In this document: one piece after another, positions 23,291 through 31,723 of the stretch
Position numbering within the stretch: the first letter of the stretch is position 1
Layout of the letters: the number at the start of each line of letters is the position of its first letter
IMG/VR virus record: IMGVR_UViG_3300028581_000014
Span: 1 to 64,000 of that record
Source: a virus
Reading direction: 5' to 3' (one strand)
DNA length: 64,000 nucleotides
Position numbers and translations under genes: made by a program
Notes under the pieces: model-generated
Seen by the model: only the letters and a program-made list of their open reading frames with translations
Told to the model about the DNA's origin: nothing
The model's database searches: none

Positions 23291-25642
23291 TTACGCTATC
23301 TTAAGAGTTGAGATGTTGTTATCTTTGGTTACAGTTATATTATTGGTCGACCAATCTTTAACAAGGTCATTATGTGTTATCAAGAAAACAATATCATACA
23401 TATCTTTTATCTTATCGAATAGCAATTTCATCTTATCAATGTTTTCAGCTGATATTCGACCCATTATTTCATCGAAGGTTATGAAGTTTGGCATGGGCAG
23501 CGTTGATAGCTTACCTAATACACTTCTTAACGCTAAGCTAGCTGCGGTTTTTTCGAAGCCACTAGCTGATTTTAATAATCTAGAAATATCATCCTTGACA
23601 ATCAAAAACTGCACGTCATTCTTATCATCTATAAATATCTCAACATCGAAATCACAAACATCCTCAAGCAATCTACTAATCTCTGAGTTAATGATTGGTA
23701 GTACTGAACGTAGAACCAATTTACTAACACCCTTCTTACCAACCAAGTCTATATATATCTTAAATATACGCTCAATCTCTTCTTCTCGCTTAATTGTCTC
23801 AATTAACTTCTCTTTTGTTAAGATACTATCCCTATTGCTCTGTATATCATTAGATACTCGCTCAAGCTTAGTTATTAACTCATCTTTGGTGCGCTCATGT
23901 ACTATGATATCCGTCTTAACCCTAGACAATATGATATCAACTCGTTTATTGTGCTCAATAGCGTCTAAATTAAGGTTATATTTATTTAGGTCGGCCTTTT
24001 TTACGGTAACTTGGTTTCGTAAGCTACCTATTTCAACCTCTAAGCGGTCTTTATCTAGTTCTAACCTATTTTTAATATCTATCCTTGACTTTATTTGGTT
24101 TAACTTTACCAATTCATCATTTAAATTAGATTGCTTTTCAATTAAACTATTCAATTCATGTTCTAGTATTGAAATTTCAGATGAATGCTTATTGATATGT
24201 TCGGTATTATCTACATCATCAAGCTTTCTATTACATGATTGACATATACCACCAGCAATTAAACCCTTAACTACTGCCTCTAGGCGCTTGATGTTAGAAG
24301 ATTTAACAGCCATATCACTAGTGCATAGCGTTAATTCCCTACTTAAATTGTAATGTAGGTCCTCATCAAATACAATTGAAGCCATTTCAGTAATTTGAAT
24401 CGCTAATTCTTCCATCTTTTTCTTTATGGAAAGTCCTTTTGTTGTTAATTCCTTAATATCTAATTCTATATTAGATGGGTTTAAGGTAGTTATTTGTACA
24501 TCTACCTTTTCTTTACTATTAAATAACGAATCATTTTCCTCTTTTAATTTAATCAAATCATTCTTGGTCTCATCTAATCTATGATTCAATGATTCCCTAA
24601 GCTCAATACCATTAGTAACTTTAGATTCATGGTCAACTATATCGTTGCTTAGTGTTATCGTATCAAATTCATTAGATTTTTTCTTCTTAGAAAATTCATT
24701 ATATAATTTCCTAGCAGCAGCTTCCTTCAATTCCAGTATCTCTAACCCGATTAACCTAGTAAGTACCTTACCAGATTCGGAATTTGTTAGACCTATTAGG
24801 TCATCTAGATTTTGTTCGTTTGCTAATACCAGCATCTCAAAATCAGCTTCGGTACCAATAGTTTTTCTTAAGTTGGTTGTTGTTTTTTTAGCATCTTCGT
24901 CATTTAGCATCTCTTCACTGCCATCTGGTAATAACTTATAATAGTTCACGTTATTAACAACGGTCCAACCACCACCCTTCTTAGCGGTACGTCTCATCTT
25001 ACGCTCTATTATGGTTTCCTCATCTTCAATTTCAATCATACCCCTAACCGTCAACTCATTCTTATTACTAAATGAATTGAAAATTTCCTCATTTTTATCG
25101 GTCTTGGTTGTCGTACCATGTAATAGAAACTTAATAGAATCAATTGTTAGGGTAGTTTTTCCACCCATATTGCTGGGCGTTGAATTGACCACTGTTAGGC
25201 CCCTTAGCTTGCTAAATGGTACATAATTTGACTCACCAAAAGATAAGAAATTATCTATCATAAGCCATTTTATTGACCAATGATTATGTCTAGTTTGTGA
25301 AAGGTCAATATTTAATTCACCGTTAACCTTATCATCTAATGCTATGATTCGATTAAAATCAACAGTCTTATTATCCCTAAGTAATACCTCTTTCATCAAC
25401 GCACGTTGATACGTGGTATCCATTATATTCTCAATGTTGGCACCAGTTATTGATATCTCCTCACCCTTATCAGTAAACTTGACTGGGTGATAATTAACAC
25501 TAATGTTATTCTTATTTACACCATATTTGTTTGCAAAATATGTCCTAATCTTATTCTTAGCATCCTTTGAATAGTTTTCTGGTCTATCACTCCAATCTAC
25601 CTTAATCTTTCCAGTGCTGCTTATTGTACTCCAGTTATTCAT
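23291..25642 (-). CDS. 46: Recombination endonuclease subunit gp46 / SbcC-Rad50 ATPase
   Basis: A 783-residue SMC-like ATPase that partners with the gp47 nuclease in end resection and recombination-dependent replication. The ATPase starts near 125 (WLMIDNFLSFGESN), with Walker A at about 154-164 (STPSNMGGKTT). Two long coiled-coil arms flank a zinc hook, C466-Q-S-C469. The signature motif (SASGFEKTAASLAL) and Walker B (FITFDE) lie near 695 and 725. The first ~120 residues are an extra N-terminal domain not present in T4 gp46. gp47 is encoded upstream, separated by one small gene. Confidence 0.93.
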   Translation of the reverse strand: MNNWSTISSTGKIKVDWSDRPENYSKDAKNKIRTYFANKYGVNKNNISVNYHPVKFTDKGEEISITGANIENIMDTTYQRALMKEVLLRDNKTVDFNRIIALDDKVNGELNIDLSQTRHNHWSIKWLMIDNFLSFGESNYVPFSKLRGLTVVNSTPSNMGGKTTLTIDSIKFLLHGTTTKTDKNEEIFNSFSNKNELTVRGMIEIEDEETIIERKMRRTAKKGGGWTVVNNVNYYKLLPDGSEEMLNDEDAKKTTTNLRKTIGTEADFEMLVLANEQNLDDLIGLTNSESGKVLTRLIGLEILELKEAAARKLYNEFSKKKKSNEFDTITLSNDIVDHESKVTNGIELRESLNHRLDETKNDLIKLKEENDSLFNSKEKVDVQITTLNPSNIELDIKELTTKGLSIKKKMEELAIQITEMASIVFDEDLHYNLSRELTLCTSDMAVKSSNIKRLEAVVKGLIAGGICQSCNRKLDDVDNTEHINKHSSEISILEHELNSLIEKQSNLNDELVKLNQIKSRIDIKNRLELDKDRLEVEIGSLRNQVTVKKADLNKYNLNLDAIEHNKRVDIILSRVKTDIIVHERTKDELITKLERVSNDIQSNRDSILTKEKLIETIKREEEIERIFKIYIDLVGKKGVSKLVLRSVLPIINSEISRLLEDVCDFDVEIFIDDKNDVQFLIVKDDISRLLKSASGFEKTAASLALRSVLGKLSTLPMPNFITFDEIMGRISAENIDKMKLLFDKIKDMYDIVFLITHNDLVKDWSTNNITVTKDNNISTLKIA

Positions 25643-25644
25643 AA

Positions 25645-25995
25645 TTAACCCTCTCCGTATATATCTTTTTTATTTTTTATTTTTTCTTCAGCCAATTCTT
25701 TCGTTAATCTAGCTACCTCAGATTCCAATGATATATTTAAATCATTGACCTTATTTAAATCATTAGTTAACTTTTTCATTGAGGCATCGTCCGTAATGAA
25801 GACCTCTTTTTCAACTGGCACCTCAACGATTTTCTCAACAATCTTTTCTACCACATTAGAATTTGGGGTAGCACCAAATTTTTCTATGGTAAAGCCTTGC
25901 TTCACTAATCTTAACATGAAATCATTAACGTTTAAGATATCATTGCTACGGCAATATTCCCAAATCTCATCCTTTAATTCCTTTGGTATTTCCAT
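25645..25995 (-). CDS. Coiled-coil protein between gp46 and gp47 genes, 116 aa
   Basis: The N-terminal 45 residues look like a small helical DNA-binding or adaptor fold (LKDEIWEYCRSNDILNVNDF). A repeated linker (VVEKIVEKIVEVPVEKE) is followed by a coiled coil to the end. It lies 2 nt from gene 46 and 1 nt from gene 47, so it may act with the resection complex. Family is not recognised. Confidence 0.75.
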   Translation of the reverse strand: MEIPKELKDEIWEYCRSNDILNVNDFMLRLVKQGFTIEKFGATPNSNVVEKIVEKIVEVPVEKEVFITDDASMKKLTNDLNKVNDLNISLESEVARLTKELAEEKIKNKKDIYGEG

Positions 25996-25996
25996 A

Positions 25997-26812
25997 TTAT
26001 AAATTCACCAATTTTTCTGAGTTAGTCTCTAAATCATCTAAAGACTTTATTTTAAAGTGGTAAAATGGATACTGATTTTCAACATCATAAGCCGTTGGCT
26101 GCTTGGTCTCAACATCCCATAATAAAAAACCATGTCCACTTACATTCTCCCCAAAATTCTGTTGCAACAACGAGGATGGGTATGCAATTATAACACCATT
26201 ATGGTTAAAAATTTGGCGCATATGTATGTCTCCAAGCATTACTAGGTCACAACCATCGAATACATCCAATTCAACACCATGGTCTATCTCATAACCTATA
26301 TCAGTCTTAGCGTTCATTATTGGAGCATGGAATAAACCAACATATGTCTTATCTGGGCCAAATTGTAATCTTGCGGCCTCAATATTAGGTCGTTTATTTT
26401 CTTCAAAGATTGAGTACGTGCACCAGACTATATTATCATCTAGATAGCACTTGGATTCCTTAAAGTAATTGATATCCTTGTCTGGTAAAAACTGTACCAT
26501 AGGTGTTATGCTATCCATACGGTCCTTATTATTTTCTAATAAGTCATGGTTACCAGCAATTATTATTAGTGGTGCTATCTTCTCTAATTCTCGTAATAAC
26601 CAAGTGCCAAGTATTAATTGTTCGTTAGAAATAACAATTTTCTGATGTACTAAGTCACCAGCTATTACGATTCTAACTTCATCTCGATTGTAGTCCTTAA
26701 CCAAGTCTTTGATATCATTAATCAACTTGGTGAAGACCTCTTTATACTCATCATGTAACCTATATGTTCTAATGTGTATGTCTGCTGTATGAATAATTTT
26801 ACGTATTGCCAT
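25997..26812 (-). CDS. 47: Recombination nuclease gp47 / SbcD-Mre11
   Basis: A 271-residue calcineurin-type metallophosphoesterase. The metal-binding blocks are in order: D11-x-H13 (TADIHIR), GDLVH near 50, GNHD near 95 and GDIHMRQ near 195. This is the nuclease partner of gp46. It is shorter than bacterial SbcD, lacking much of the C-terminal capping domain, as is usual in T4-like phages. Confidence 0.93.
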   Translation of the reverse strand: MAIRKIIHTADIHIRTYRLHDEYKEVFTKLINDIKDLVKDYNRDEVRIVIAGDLVHQKIVISNEQLILGTWLLRELEKIAPLIIIAGNHDLLENNKDRMDSITPMVQFLPDKDINYFKESKCYLDDNIVWCTYSIFEENKRPNIEAARLQFGPDKTYVGLFHAPIMNAKTDIGYEIDHGVELDVFDGCDLVMLGDIHMRQIFNHNGVIIAYPSSLLQQNFGENVSGHGFLLWDVETKQPTAYDVENQYPFYHFKIKSLDDLETNSEKLVNL

Positions 26813-26822
26813 TTATTTTTTT

Positions 26823-27605
26823 TTATATTCCTTTCATTATATTATAATGATGCATCTCAATTAATTGCTTAGCTTCTTTTTTCATATACATTATTTGTAT
26901 TTTTTGAAATGTCTCCTTCTCTTTATCCCAATACAATACATAGATTTGACGGCATTTTCGCTTAGGGTATTCCAATTCATACATATACGCATATACGCTT
27001 AATTGTAACGTATATATGGACCATTGACAGGCTTGCATATGCTCGAAAGGCTTATGAAGTGTTTCGAAGCCATATGGATTAAAGTAATTAAATACACGAT
27101 TAGTTTTATAATCACCCACGTCAAAAAATACATTATCAATATCTATTATCAAATCAGATGTACCAGCTAGCTCATATTGCTCTGAAAATAATATTCTTTC
27201 GGGCCAAACAGCAATACCTTCATCAATATTTAATGCGTTATAGCCATCGATTACCTTTTGTTCAAAAAGTCCTTCTTCATTATCTGGTGGATAATACCAT
27301 TTTTCAGCTAATAGATACTTTTCAATCAAGTCATGGACCTTCGTACCATATACGTTGGCCTCATCATTAAGCAGTTGCCAATAATCTAAAATTTGTTGTT
27401 GTGATAAACCAATATAACGCTCTTGCTTTGTCGAATCTGATTGTTTAGTGATAGCCAAAGCAACACCTTCCGCATCAAAATGTGGCTCAATTGACGATAA
27501 CGTGGTGGTTACTGATTTATAAATCTTACCTGTTACCCTGTGATGATATTTATGTTCTATCGGCTCTAAAAATATTACAGATTGAAACTTTTTTATCTTT
27601 CCCAT
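26823..27605 (-). CDS. PD-(D/E)XK nuclease, RecB/Cas4-like
   Basis: A 260-residue nuclease of the PD-(D/E)XK superfamily. The helical entry motif YGTKVHDLIEKYL is at about 85-97. The catalytic core ELAGTSDLIIDID followed by DVGDYKTNR supplies the acidic residues and Lys. The segment FEHMQACQWSIYTLQLSVYAY is the Gln-x-x-x-Tyr-type motif of RecB-like nucleases. It may process ends or recombination intermediates, together with gp46/gp47, whose genes follow it in the same operon under the promoter at 27618-27648. Confidence 0.85.
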   Translation of the reverse strand: MGKIKKFQSVIFLEPIEHKYHHRVTGKIYKSVTTTLSSIEPHFDAEGVALAITKQSDSTKQERYIGLSQQQILDYWQLLNDEANVYGTKVHDLIEKYLLAEKWYYPPDNEEGLFEQKVIDGYNALNIDEGIAVWPERILFSEQYELAGTSDLIIDIDNVFFDVGDYKTNRVFNYFNPYGFETLHKPFEHMQACQWSIYTLQLSVYAYMYELEYPKRKCRQIYVLYWDKEKETFQKIQIMYMKKEAKQLIEMHHYNIMKGI

Positions 27606-27617
27606 TAGTTTTTAACA

Positions 27618-27648
27618 CAAAAATACTAATTTTTTCCTTATTAAACAA
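27618..27648 (-). promoter_or_regulatory. Host-type promoter for the nuclease-gp47-gp46 operon
   Basis: Minus strand TTG (27646-27648), 20-nt spacer, TATTTTTG (27618-27625). Confidence 0.7.
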
Positions 27649-27657
27649 GTATTTATA
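27649..27657 (+). promoter_or_regulatory. Late-type motif on the plus strand
   Basis: GTATTTATA on the plus strand, 11 nt before the ATG of the small rightward ORF at 27669. It is the only clear example on this strand, and it touches the -33 element of the opposing host-type promoter. Confidence 0.45.
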
Positions 27658-27668
27658 GTAAAATAATC

Positions 27669-27728
27669 ATGAAAGACCGTATTAAGAATTTACTAAGAGA
27701 AGAAAAACTTAAAGCATTTATGGTTTAG
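27669..27728 (+). CDS. Tiny rightward ORF, 19 aa (leader-peptide-like or relic)
   Basis: ATG at 27669 to TAG at 27728. The basic amphipathic peptide begins MKDRIKNLLREEKLKAF, in the style of the N-terminal leaders of late proteins here. It has a late-type box at the usual distance and overlaps the end of the primase gene by 4 nt. It could be a real micropeptide, a broken gene start left by a rearrangement, or chance. Confidence 0.35.
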   Translation: MKDRIKNLLREEKLKAFMV

Positions 27729-28681
27729 CTTAATTCTTGTTCTGATAAATGTCTAGCACTCCTTAATAGCTTAATAATACCTTTTCTACCTAACTTTTCA
27801 TGTACCTTAGATGGGTCATAACCATTAGGTGGTCTAATAATCTTTATTCTACCGAGTAAATCACCAAAATTTAGTTCTCTATATAGGTTTACAGCATCTG
27901 CATAGGCATCATCATCTAATAATATAACAATATACCCCCTTGCCTTATCGTGTAGTAACTCTAATAAATTTGATGGGAGATATTTGCCTAGTAATGGTAT
28001 GGAATTAGGTACAACTATGTGGTCTGTGGCACCTTCGACTAGGTATATTGTGGCATCAAAATTTATCTTACCCTCATTAAATATTATTTCTTGTTTTTCT
28101 GCTTCTGGATTTAGATACTTTAACATGGTTTTTTCTTTACTAAACCATCTAGCTATGAAATAATTTAGCTTACCAGTATAATCATATGAGGGTATTATTA
28201 TCCTATTAAAAAATTTACCTTTATAAGTATAACCTATCTTAAATTCTTTGATTATATCATCGGTTATACCTCTTTTTCTAAGATACTGTAATGCATCGTT
28301 AGCTTTAAAGTCCTTGCTAGTACATTCACTTAACTCCTTGTAGCCTTCAGGTAATGTAACGACTACTTCATCAACTCTTTTAACGCCTAATTCGGTTTCT
28401 GGTTTAACCAGCAAATAATCACGTAAATTCTTGGGTGTTGCGTATTTCTTTAGTAGCTTGATTATTGGGCCGTACATATTATTGGTATCCTGACAAGACC
28501 AACACTTAAAAACACCATTATTGTAATTAATTTCTAAGTTTCCTTTTCCGTCACCTTCGGGCATACCTTTATCGGCAGAACAGGCTGGACAATCGAACGA
28601 TATTTGACCTGTGTCTTCATTTAGTTTTCTGTGGTCTCCAAGAAAACTTTCTAATACATCAACGACTAGTAAATGTGACAT
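27725..28681 (-). CDS. dnaG: DnaG-type primase (gp61-like)
   Basis: A 318-residue primase that makes RNA primers for lagging-strand synthesis. The zinc finger has Cys pairs CPAC at about 31-34 and CWSC at about 58-61. The TOPRIM domain carries the Glu motif YLVEGATD at about 210 and the Asp triad ILLDDDA at about 250. It is shorter than bacterial DnaG because the C-terminal helicase-binding domain is missing. The promoter -7 box lies only 4 nt from the ATG, so the mRNA is likely leaderless. The helicase gene is at 57572-58978. Confidence 0.92.
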   Translation of the reverse strand: MSHLLVVDVLESFLGDHRKLNEDTGQISFDCPACSADKGMPEGDGKGNLEINYNNGVFKCWSCQDTNNMYGPIIKLLKKYATPKNLRDYLLVKPETELGVKRVDEVVVTLPEGYKELSECTSKDFKANDALQYLRKRGITDDIIKEFKIGYTYKGKFFNRIIIPSYDYTGKLNYFIARWFSKEKTMLKYLNPEAEKQEIIFNEGKINFDATIYLVEGATDHIVVPNSIPLLGKYLPSNLLELLHDKARGYIVILLDDDAYADAVNLYRELNFGDLLGRIKIIRPPNGYDPSKVHEKLGRKGIIKLLRSARHLSEQELS

Positions 28682-28685
28682 TACA

Positions 28686-28716
28686 CAAAGGTACGTATAA
28701 TATCTGAGAATAACAA
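28686..28716 (-). promoter_or_regulatory. Host-type promoter for the primase gene (probably leaderless)
   Basis: Minus strand TTG (28714-28716), 20-nt spacer, TACCTTTG (28686-28693). The -7 box ends 4 nt before the start codon at 28681, which places the expected transcription start at or next to the ATG. Confidence 0.78.
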
Positions 28717-28720
28717 CTAA

Positions 28721-28783
28721 TTATATCCAAATATTGTGTTTCTTCATATATCCAATACCAGCAACGTAGGCATCTGAAATTAA
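28721..28783 (-). pseudogene. Relic: second copy of the 3' end of the resolvase gene
   Basis: Read leftward, the last codons give ISDAYVAGIGYMKKHNIWI and a stop at 28721-28723. They align with SDAYICGVGYM...W at the end of the intact resolvase (29811-30458), 9 of 18 identical by my count. It sits directly after the endonuclease stop codon, and the DNA stretches GATGCCTAC and GGATATATGAA are shared with the intact gene. It looks like the displaced original 3' end. Confidence 0.78.
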
Positions 28784-29739
28784 ATTATTCTTTCCCATTT
28801 AAACCCGTTATAACTTTTTATAATACCGTCTGAACATTGTTTAATGTATTTACTGCTAAATTTAGTTGTTTTGATTAATTCAGTTAATGAGTCCCATGTT
28901 TTTATTAAAACCCCGTTTAACGTATATTGTTTAACAATTATCGATGGTCTAAGATGTTTTTCTATGAATAATTCTTCGTTTTTGAATTTCCAAATAAAAG
29001 AAGCTCCAGTTTTTTTATGACCACCACAAGCTTCCCTTATTATATTAATATTTATACCAGTTTTTTCGCTAGCATCTTTTGTTGATGAAAATATATTTAA
29101 TAATTCACCACTCAAATTATATTGTCTAACTTCTGTTAATCTCTTTCTATCAAATAATTTTTTAATTTTATCTTTATTTATTTCAGATAATTCAAATGAC
29201 CAAATAAAGTTATTTGATTGCGATTGTTTGTTTAAACAACAAGCTGATATATTTTCAGCTTTAAAACCTAAACACCTCTCAATTTCGGCAGCTGATTTCC
29301 ATTCCATAACAAATTTACCTTGTAAATCATATTGATATACTTTTTTACCAGCAAAATTACCTTCTAGATTAATTCTTCTAATATTATTTTTAAATTCATC
29401 ACTTCGTTTACCAGAATTATTATATTTAGCTATTTTATCTATATTATAACCTATTCCTTTTTCATATGACTTTTTTAGGTCTAAATAATATTGCTCTCGT
29501 TGGTACAGGATAGTTTTTAACTCCTCATTAGTTTTATCGTTAGAATCAATTTCTTCTAATATCTCAAATTTAAAATTTTCTAAACCATACTTTTTAATTG
29601 CATTACCCAATAATAAACTACCTTTACCAATTCTATGACTACCCCAACGTTTAATAATGTTTTGTGAATGCCCAATATAAATTTTACCATCAATATTATT
29701 ACTTATTTGGTAAACCCCAATTATTTTTTGTTTTTTCAT
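28780..29739 (-). CDS. GIY-YIG homing endonuclease with three NUMOD1 modules
   Basis: A 319-residue endonuclease. The GIY-YIG domain covers 1-100 (GVYQISN, GKIYIGHS, Arg at about 31 in KRWGSH, and Glu in QREQYYLDL). Three NUMOD1/IENR1 helix-turn-helix modules follow at about 130-190 (VYQYDLQGKFVMEWKSAAEI), 203-260 (VRQYNLSGELLNIFSSTKDA) and 270-317 (VKQYTLNGVLIKTWDS). It lies between the intact RuvC-like resolvase and a relic of the resolvase 3' end, so that gene is the likely target, at or near the codons for a catalytic Asp. Expression is probably late (box at 29754-29762). Confidence 0.92.
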   Translation of the reverse strand: MKKQKIIGVYQISNNIDGKIYIGHSQNIIKRWGSHRIGKGSLLLGNAIKKYGLENFKFEILEEIDSNDKTNEELKTILYQREQYYLDLKKSYEKGIGYNIDKIAKYNNSGKRSDEFKNNIRRINLEGNFAGKKVYQYDLQGKFVMEWKSAAEIERCLGFKAENISACCLNKQSQSNNFIWSFELSEINKDKIKKLFDRKRLTEVRQYNLSGELLNIFSSTKDASEKTGININIIREACGGHKKTGASFIWKFKNEELFIEKHLRPSIIVKQYTLNGVLIKTWDSLTELIKTTKFSSKYIKQCSDGIIKSYNGFKWERII

Positions 29740-29753
29740 AATATTTATTTAAT

Positions 29754-29762
29754 TATAAATAT
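29754..29762 (-). promoter_or_regulatory. Late-type motif before the second GIY-YIG gene
   Basis: Minus strand ATATTTATA followed by ATT, 14 nt from the start at 29739. Confidence 0.55.
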
Positions 29763-29810
29763 ATGTAACTTCCAGAAAAGACTGATAAATTGCTATGTAT
29801 GGGTAAAAAT

Positions 29811-30458
29811 TTATCTAGGCCAAGCACCAATCATATTCATATATCCAACGCCACATATGTAGGCATCGCTACAGTCAAATGATTCTTTTTTAAGTTTATT
29901 TTTCTTATCAAAGAACCAAGATGCTTGTGGTTCTAGCTCAGCCACTTTCTCCCATAGTATGTATTTTTTATCCACATCAAATGGATAGCCACCGAATAAT
30001 ACTGGTGTGTTTTTAAGAATTTGTTTTTCTAGTAACGGGGTACCATCTTTCTTAAATTTACGTATTTCCATTAATTCTGGAAAGGCATATTTTCTAGCAT
30101 CATAAGATGATATAAAGTCTGGTACAACACCTAATGAATCATAAATAGCTTTTGATATGATACCATTAAAGCGTAATAATGTTGCTATTGTATAGACGTT
30201 ATTTGATTGTAACAATGGTTCTTCAATTACTACCCTAGTTACCCCAAAATTCTTCATTTTAATTAAAAACTCACTTTCAAAGATTTCAACCTTTTTAAAT
30301 AGTTCTTCCATCTTGGTTTCTGGTAATGGCTTTACCTTAGGACTAACATATTGTAAAACCTTAAGCTCACCGCTAGTACCTAAATTCTCAAATAATGCTA
30401 TACCAATGGTTGAAGTTGATACATCTAGGCTTAAGAGAAACTCTTTATTTTTTTCCAT
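29811..30458 (-). CDS. RuvC-like Holliday-junction resolvase / RNase H-fold nuclease
   Basis: A 215-residue RNase H-fold protein with RuvC-type acidic motifs: Asp in LSLDVSTSTIGIALF (about 12), Glu in VVIEEPLL (about 81-82) and Asp in CSDAYICGVGY (about 197). It would cut branched DNA intermediates before packaging, comparable in role to T4 gp49 though of another fold. The 3' end, encoding the last acidic motif, is duplicated beyond the neighbouring homing endonuclease gene. Confidence 0.8.
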   Translation of the reverse strand: MEKNKEFLLSLDVSTSTIGIALFENLGTSGELKVLQYVSPKVKPLPETKMEELFKKVEIFESEFLIKMKNFGVTRVVIEEPLLQSNNVYTIATLLRFNGIISKAIYDSLGVVPDFISSYDARKYAFPELMEIRKFKKDGTPLLEKQILKNTPVLFGGYPFDVDKKYILWEKVAELEPQASWFFDKKNKLKKESFDCSDAYICGVGYMNMIGAWPR

Positions 30459-30504
30459 ACAAAGTTTTTTTACTAAAATATGAAAGTATTAATAAAGGTA
30501 AAGC

Positions 30505-31707
30505 TTAAAGTTGAATCTTGATATTAAGGGCTAAGAATTCATTAACATTTTTTACAATTTGTCTATCTGGCTTAGCCAACGCTATTAAGTTACCAAGACT
30601 ATCGTATAAGCCTAATTCACTTATTCTTGGTGAATCAGAACCAGTAAATGTTGGATTTGTTGAGCCACCAAATTCACCCCTACCAGCTAAGCAAGTTATA
30701 TTTTGAAACACAGATGTTGATACGCTATTAAAGCTTAGTGTTGTTGCTGTAGCCGTAGCTGCACTATATGCTTGGATTATAGTTGGGTGGGTTATTACAA
30801 TGCAACCTTTATCTAAGTAAGCTATACCAACGATTGTATCAGCTGTAAAACCTAAATCAGGATTAGTTTGCATATTAAATAATGATTTGTTATTATTGGT
30901 AAATGGCTTAACCGTGTTATAACCTGTTGCCCAACTCAAAGCACCAACACCACCATTTGGTGTTTTAATACCATCAGAAAATAACATAGCAATATTCGAA
31001 CCATATATATTTGTTGCCCCAGCTGTTTCACGTATGTTTGCATCCTCAACGCTTGTTGACGTTGAGCTATTTTGGAAGGTACTATAAATATTATATGTAC
31101 CAGCTGTTGTTGGTAAGTCTAATTTTATTGTTTTCCCATCAATACACTCACCATACGTAGTATCATTTATTGCTAATACCAATATATTAGTCTGAGCTAA
31201 GCCGCTTAAGGCCGTATCAGAATAACCACCATTGGCATTTGTAACACCAGTATACAATGTATCCTCATCTGACGATAATGAAAGGCCAAAAGAATAAAAT
31301 AAATTAACTAAGCTATCAGTGTTGTAATTGTTTCTATTAACCAATACTCGTGTTAGATTGCTACCACTTACCGTTACTAGGCCATTTATTTCTTGTTCAA
31401 TTGTTACGTTAATTGATTGAGTCTCAACTGATTTTACTAGCGAACCACTAGAATTAACAATTAATGGATTTCTAATCGATACTACTTGTGGTGTACTATT
31501 ACTAACAGTAGCATTGGTACCAATATTACCAGCAATTGCTGGTATTTGACCAGTTGTTAAGGGTAATACTGAATTATAATTAGCATCAGAATCACCTAAC
31601 GAAAAAGTCGTTATCAATCCGTTATTTGTTGATACTAATCGTTGTCGACCAATTGGTGTTAATCTGGCTAATAATGTTGTTGTTGTTGCTGATGATATAA
31701 ATCCCAT
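30505..31707 (-). CDS. Tail fibre or baseplate-associated protein, 400 aa
   Basis: The N-terminus (LLARLTPIGRQRL...FSLGDSDANYN) and the C-terminus (RISELGLYDSLGNLIALAKP) are shared with the next upstream protein and match the pattern of phage tail-collar-fibre (DUF3751-like) proteins. The central part is Ser/Thr/Asn-rich and beta-structured. It is the last gene of the tail block and may carry or form a receptor-binding fibre. The pair at 30505-33862 probably arose by duplication. Confidence 0.75.
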   Translation of the reverse strand: MGFISSATTTTLLARLTPIGRQRLVSTNNGLITTFSLGDSDANYNSVLPLTTGQIPAIAGNIGTNATVSNSTPQVVSIRNPLIVNSSGSLVKSVETQSINVTIEQEINGLVTVSGSNLTRVLVNRNNYNTDSLVNLFYSFGLSLSSDEDTLYTGVTNANGGYSDTALSGLAQTNILVLAINDTTYGECIDGKTIKLDLPTTAGTYNIYSTFQNSSTSTSVEDANIRETAGATNIYGSNIAMLFSDGIKTPNGGVGALSWATGYNTVKPFTNNNKSLFNMQTNPDLGFTADTIVGIAYLDKGCIVITHPTIIQAYSAATATATTLSFNSVSTSVFQNITCLAGRGEFGGSTNPTFTGSDSPRISELGLYDSLGNLIALAKPDRQIVKNVNEFLALNIKIQL

Positions 31708-31723
31708 TGTTTTTTGTTTTTAT

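Noticed and set aside
23313-24242. Long plus-strand open frame of about 300 codons
   Set aside because: It is antisense to the gp46 gene, whose motifs are all intact; the antisense frame shows only skewed Ser/Leu/Ile composition.
28780-29739. Endonuclease inside an intron of the resolvase gene
   Set aside because: The upstream resolvase gene is complete with its own stop, so splicing is not needed; the downstream copy is a duplicated tail.
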